Assembly: GCA_025356335.1 (NCBI GenBank)
Contig: JANXUF010000133.1
Location: 1-64,000 of the forward strand
Source: Actinomycetes bacterium
GTDB taxonomy: Bacteria; Actinomycetota; Acidimicrobiia; Acidimicrobiales; Ilumatobacteraceae
Direction of reading: 5' to 3'
DNA length: 64,000 nucleotides
Part shown: in pieces, positions 61,868-64,000 of the stretch
Layout of the letters: each line of letters opens with the position of its first letter
Numbering within the stretch: the stretch's first letter is position 1
Made by a program: the position numbers and the translations under genes
Notes under the pieces: model-generated
What the model was told of the DNA's origin: nothing
What the model saw: only the letters and a program-made list of their open reading frames with translations
The model's database searches: none

Positions 61868-61969
61868 ATGGACACGCACTCGGACTCTCACTCGGACTCT
61901 CACTCGGACTCCGACTCCGACTCCGACTCCGACTCGACGGTGTTGGGTGTGATCGTGATCCGCTGGTGA
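61868..61969 (+). CDS. Leaderless 33-residue His/Ser/Asp-repeat frame before the LysR gene
   Basis: The frame begins MDTHSDSHSDSHSD, continues with Asp-Ser repeats, and ends TVLGVIVIRW. Its TGA at 61967-61969 overlaps the GTG start of the LysR gene at 61966 in a different frame (GGTGAG). The DNA is a run of TCGGACTCTCAC and GACTCC units (about 61871-61938). The promoter box puts transcription start at its ATG. It may be a coupled leader peptide controlling LysR translation (inference). Length could vary by slippage without breaking the frame, since units are 6 and 12 bp. Confidence 0.55.
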   Translation: MDTHSDSHSDSHSDSDSDSDSDSTVLGVIVIRW

Positions 61970-62865
61970 GTGTCAAACCGCCCGATCTCGTCTCGCTCGA
62001 ATTGCTGTGCCTGACGGTGCGATACGCCAGCGTGAGTCGCGCCGCCGCCGAGTACGGCATCAGCCAGCCCTCTGCAACGGTGCGGTTGCGACGGCTCGAG
62101 CGCGATCTCGGCGTGCAACTGCTCGAACGCAGTTCAGCGGGATCCCACCCGACGCCCGACGGCACGTTGGTCGCCGAGTGGTCCGAGACGTTACTGGCAG
62201 CGGCGCGTGAACTCGTCGGCGCTGCGGAATTGTTGCGATCGCGGTCCGGTCCGGCCTTGCGGATCGCCGCCAGTTACACCATCGCCGAATACCTCATTCC
62301 CGGCTGGCTCGCTCGCTTTCCTGACCAATCGGAGCGCGTCTCGATCGAGATGGAGGTCGTGAACTCGACCGGGGTACTCGCCAGGATCCACGAGGGTCGT
62401 GCCGATCTCGGCTTCATCGAATCGCCCGTCAGTATCGGCGGTCTCTCCAGCCGCTTCGTCGGCGATGACGAACTCGTCTGTGTCGTCGGCCGTGACCACC
62501 CGTGGGCCAGACGCCGAACACCGGTGTCGGCATCGACCTTGGCGTCGACGCCGCTCATCCTGCGAGAACGAGGCTCCGGTACCCGCGAGTCGTTCGTTGC
62601 CGCGCTCGCACGGGCAGGGTTCGGCGAGCCGTCGACGTCGATGGAACTCGGCTCGACCGCTGCCGTGAAGGCGGCGGTCGTCAGTGGCGCCGGTGTGAGC
62701 GTGCTCTCGCGTCTCGCCATCGTCGATGACGAACGACTGCGGATCGTGCCGGTCACCGGGCTCGATCTTGCCAGGCGACTACGGGCGATCTGGCTGCCGG
62801 GGAAGGCCACGAAGGACCCCACGACGCCGGCGCGCCAACTGTTGGGCGTGATCGGTGTCCGGTGA
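61966..62865 (+). CDS. LysR-family transcriptional regulator (YeiE-like by context)
   Basis: A 299-residue protein. Winged helix-turn-helix at residues about 8-66 (LELLCLTVRYASVSRAAAEYG, then SQPSATVRLRRLERDLG). C-terminal effector domain with LRIAASYTIAEYLIPGWLARFP, ADLGFIESPV, and GSGTRESFVAALARAGF. It ends APARQLLGVI. The target is probably the divergent YeiH-like exporter gene. The GTG start overlaps the stop of the leader frame. Confidence 0.93.
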   Translation: MSVKPPDLVSLELLCLTVRYASVSRAAAEYGISQPSATVRLRRLERDLGVQLLERSSAGSHPTPDGTLVAEWSETLLAAARELVGAAELLRSRSGPALRIAASYTIAEYLIPGWLARFPDQSERVSIEMEVVNSTGVLARIHEGRADLGFIESPVSIGGLSSRFVGDDELVCVVGRDHPWARRRTPVSASTLASTPLILRERGSGTRESFVAALARAGFGEPSTSMELGSTAAVKAAVVSGAGVSVLSRLAIVDDERLRIVPVTGLDLARRLRAIWLPGKATKDPTTPARQLLGVIGVR

Positions 62866-62874
62866 GCCGACGAT

Positions 62875-63408
62875 TCAGTCGCCGGTCGCGCCGTCGATGC
62901 CTTGACGAATGAAATCGGCGTGCCCGCAGTGGCGGGCATACTCCTCGATCAGATGGACGAGGATCCACCGCAGGTTGTAGTTCGTGCCGTCGGACTTCCC
63001 GATGACCGCCAGTGCGTCGAGCGACGAAGCACCGCTGACGACCGCATGTGAACGAGCGACCGACTGGCGGTACTGGGCGAGGATCTCGGCAGCCGACCAG
63101 CTCGCAGCAATGTGATGTTCCCAGTCTCGGTCGTCCTGCCACGGAGCGCTGGCCCACGGTTCGACGTCGGGATTGCCGAGGAAACGGTGATCGAGCCAGT
63201 CGTCCTCGACCAACGCGAGGTGCAGCATCAGCCCTCCGAGAGTCAGATCCGACGGGGCGATCGTCGTTGCCAATTGCGTGTCGGTCATTCCCCAGATCTT
63301 GCGGACGACGACGGCACGGTAGTAGTCGAGCGTCTCGACGAGTGTCGTGCGTTCTCCGGCGGCCTCGTCGAGCTTCGGCAAGTCGGGGGCTTCAGCTGCT
63401 GTGTCCAT
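62875..63408 (-). CDS. DinB/DUF664-family protein
   Basis: A 177-residue four-helix-bundle protein of the DinB/YfiT group: ERTTLVETLDYYRAVVVRKIWG, LGGLMLHLALVEDDWLDHRFLG and the His-rich HLIEEYARHCGHADFIRQ. The His residues in HLALVED, DHRF and RHCGH suit the metal site of the family. Members include mycothiol-dependent enzymes. ATG 63408 is supported by TATCGT 6 bases upstream. Confidence 0.92.
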   Translation of the reverse strand: MDTAAEAPDLPKLDEAAGERTTLVETLDYYRAVVVRKIWGMTDTQLATTIAPSDLTLGGLMLHLALVEDDWLDHRFLGNPDVEPWASAPWQDDRDWEHHIAASWSAAEILAQYRQSVARSHAVVSGASSLDALAVIGKSDGTNYNLRWILVHLIEEYARHCGHADFIRQGIDGATGD

Positions 63409-63414
63409 CACCAA

Positions 63415-63420
63415 ACGATA
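63415..63420 (-). promoter_or_regulatory. -10 box (TATCGT) of the DinB gene
   Basis: TATCGT on the minus strand lies 6 bases before ATG 63408, consistent with a leaderless transcript. Confidence 0.5.
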
Positions 63421-63461
63421 ACCACCTCGTGGACGGACGTCGCCGGGGCGGTGCCGCCCGG

Positions 63462-64000
63462 TCAGGAGTGTGCGAGGAGCAGCCCGGCAAGCAAGAGCGG
63501 CTGTTCGACCTGGGGAAGGCCGCTCGTGACCCTGACGAGGCGCGCTCCGCCGGCAGCCCACCGGTCGGCCTCGGTGGCGGCAACGAACGTTTGGCCCCCT
63601 GCCCAGACGACGGTCGGCTCGACGGATTTGATGTCGTCCGTCGACACATCGATCGACAGCCGGTCGAAGACGAACGCGAGCTGCAGGTGTCTCGCTCCGG
63701 CGAGTCTGCCGGCACGTCGCGTTTCGACGACTTCGGCATCGGTCAGGACGGTTGGATCCCGATACGTCCGGTTCTTCTGGAACCACGTCACCGATGGCTT
63801 GGAGGTGAGGGCGTCGACGAGCAGGCCACCAGCCGGGGTGTGTCGAACAATGTCGTACAGCTTGCGGGAGCGCCGTTGTCGTTGCTGCTCGCGTTTGGCG
63901 CCGAGGCCTGACGGAGTGATCAACGTCAGCGAGGCCGCGTGCACGCCTCGGGCGAGCGACCTCAACGCGTACGCCCCGGTCAGCGAACTGGCGACGACAT
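63462..64000 (-). CDS. Hypothetical protein, N-terminus cut by the window edge
   Basis: The frame is open from the right edge to its stop at 63462, giving at least 179 residues. It begins in this window VVASSLTGAYALRSLARG and includes a basic stretch (AKREQQRQRRSRKLYD) and strands such as HLQLAFVFDRLSID and TVVWAGGQTFVA. The C-terminus is hydrophobic (LLLAGLLLAHS). No family was recognised. A start at TTG 63965 is possible, but the frame continues upstream without a stop. Confidence 0.6.
   Translation of the reverse strand, partial: VVASSLTGAYALRSLARGVHAASLTLITPSGLGAKREQQRQRRSRKLYDIVRHTPAGGLLVDALTSKPSVTWFQKNRTYRDPTVLTDAEVVETRRAGRLAGARHLQLAFVFDRLSIDVSTDDIKSVEPTVVWAGGQTFVAATEADRWAAGGARLVRVTSGLPQVEQPLLLAGLLLAHS

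Overview
The window is high-GC DNA from a free-living actinobacterium. Short 5' untranslated regions with a TANNNT box 5-8 bases before the start codon, overlapping ATGA/GTGA gene junctions, GTG/TTG starts and the family mix (MprAB-like two-component pairs, Arf-like OmpA/BON protein, actinobacterial inositol cluster, KimA-like permease joined to an OB fold) all fit. Acidimicrobiia, perhaps close to Ilumatobacter, is my guess from gene content; no marker gene here proves it. No rRNA, complete tRNA, CRISPR array or intact mobile element was seen.

Layout. 1-3.5 kb is a worn or error-rich zone: a 3' tRNA-Thr fragment that looks like an attachment-site scar, a VOC protein and three genes broken by frameshifts (a lipoprotein, a membrane protein, a thioredoxin-reductase-like flavoprotein). 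3.5-12 kb holds a methyltransferase divergent from an XRE-cupin regulator, a large UvrD-type helicase, a di-iron desaturase-like protein and a KimA-like permease fused to an OB-fold domain. 12-16.8 kb holds a two-component system, a sigma factor with a membrane L,D-transpeptidase, and a secreted serine protease cotranscribed with a LacI regulator.

16.8-31.1 kb is a myo-inositol catabolic regulon. The LacI protein faces a 20-bp perfect palindrome, followed by an iolE-like gene, an ABC importer (binding protein, double-size permease, single-domain ATPase), iolC, a (beta/alpha)8 aldolase, a Gfo/Idh dehydrogenase, iolD, an SDR, iolG and iolB. No iolA (methylmalonate-semialdehyde dehydrogenase) was found. 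31.2-33.3 kb holds an OmpA/BON protein and a membrane-anchored coiled-coil protein.

33.3-41.9 kb is a minus-strand cluster that could handle an amine, amino sugar or aminocyclitol: aldehyde dehydrogenase, glucosamine-kinase-like phosphotransferase, SIS-domain protein, class III aminotransferase, two SDRs, a flavin amine oxidase whose sequence is circularly permuted, and an Lrp regulator. 42-49 kb: glycosyltransferase, O-methyltransferase, truncated haemoglobin, SpoU methyltransferase, and a second two-component system divergent from a secreted Gly/Met-rich protein. 49-64 kb: DUF952-VOC fusion, AddB/AddA-like helicase-nucleases, MscS channel, flippase-like and YczE-like membrane proteins, sirtuin, YeiH-like exporter divergent from a LysR regulator with a tiny leaderless upstream reading frame, DinB protein, and a gene cut by the right edge.

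Two themes cross the window. A 48-49-bp interspersed repeat with a conserved hairpin occurs three times between genes. Short tandem repeats occur inside many coding regions and almost always keep the frame.
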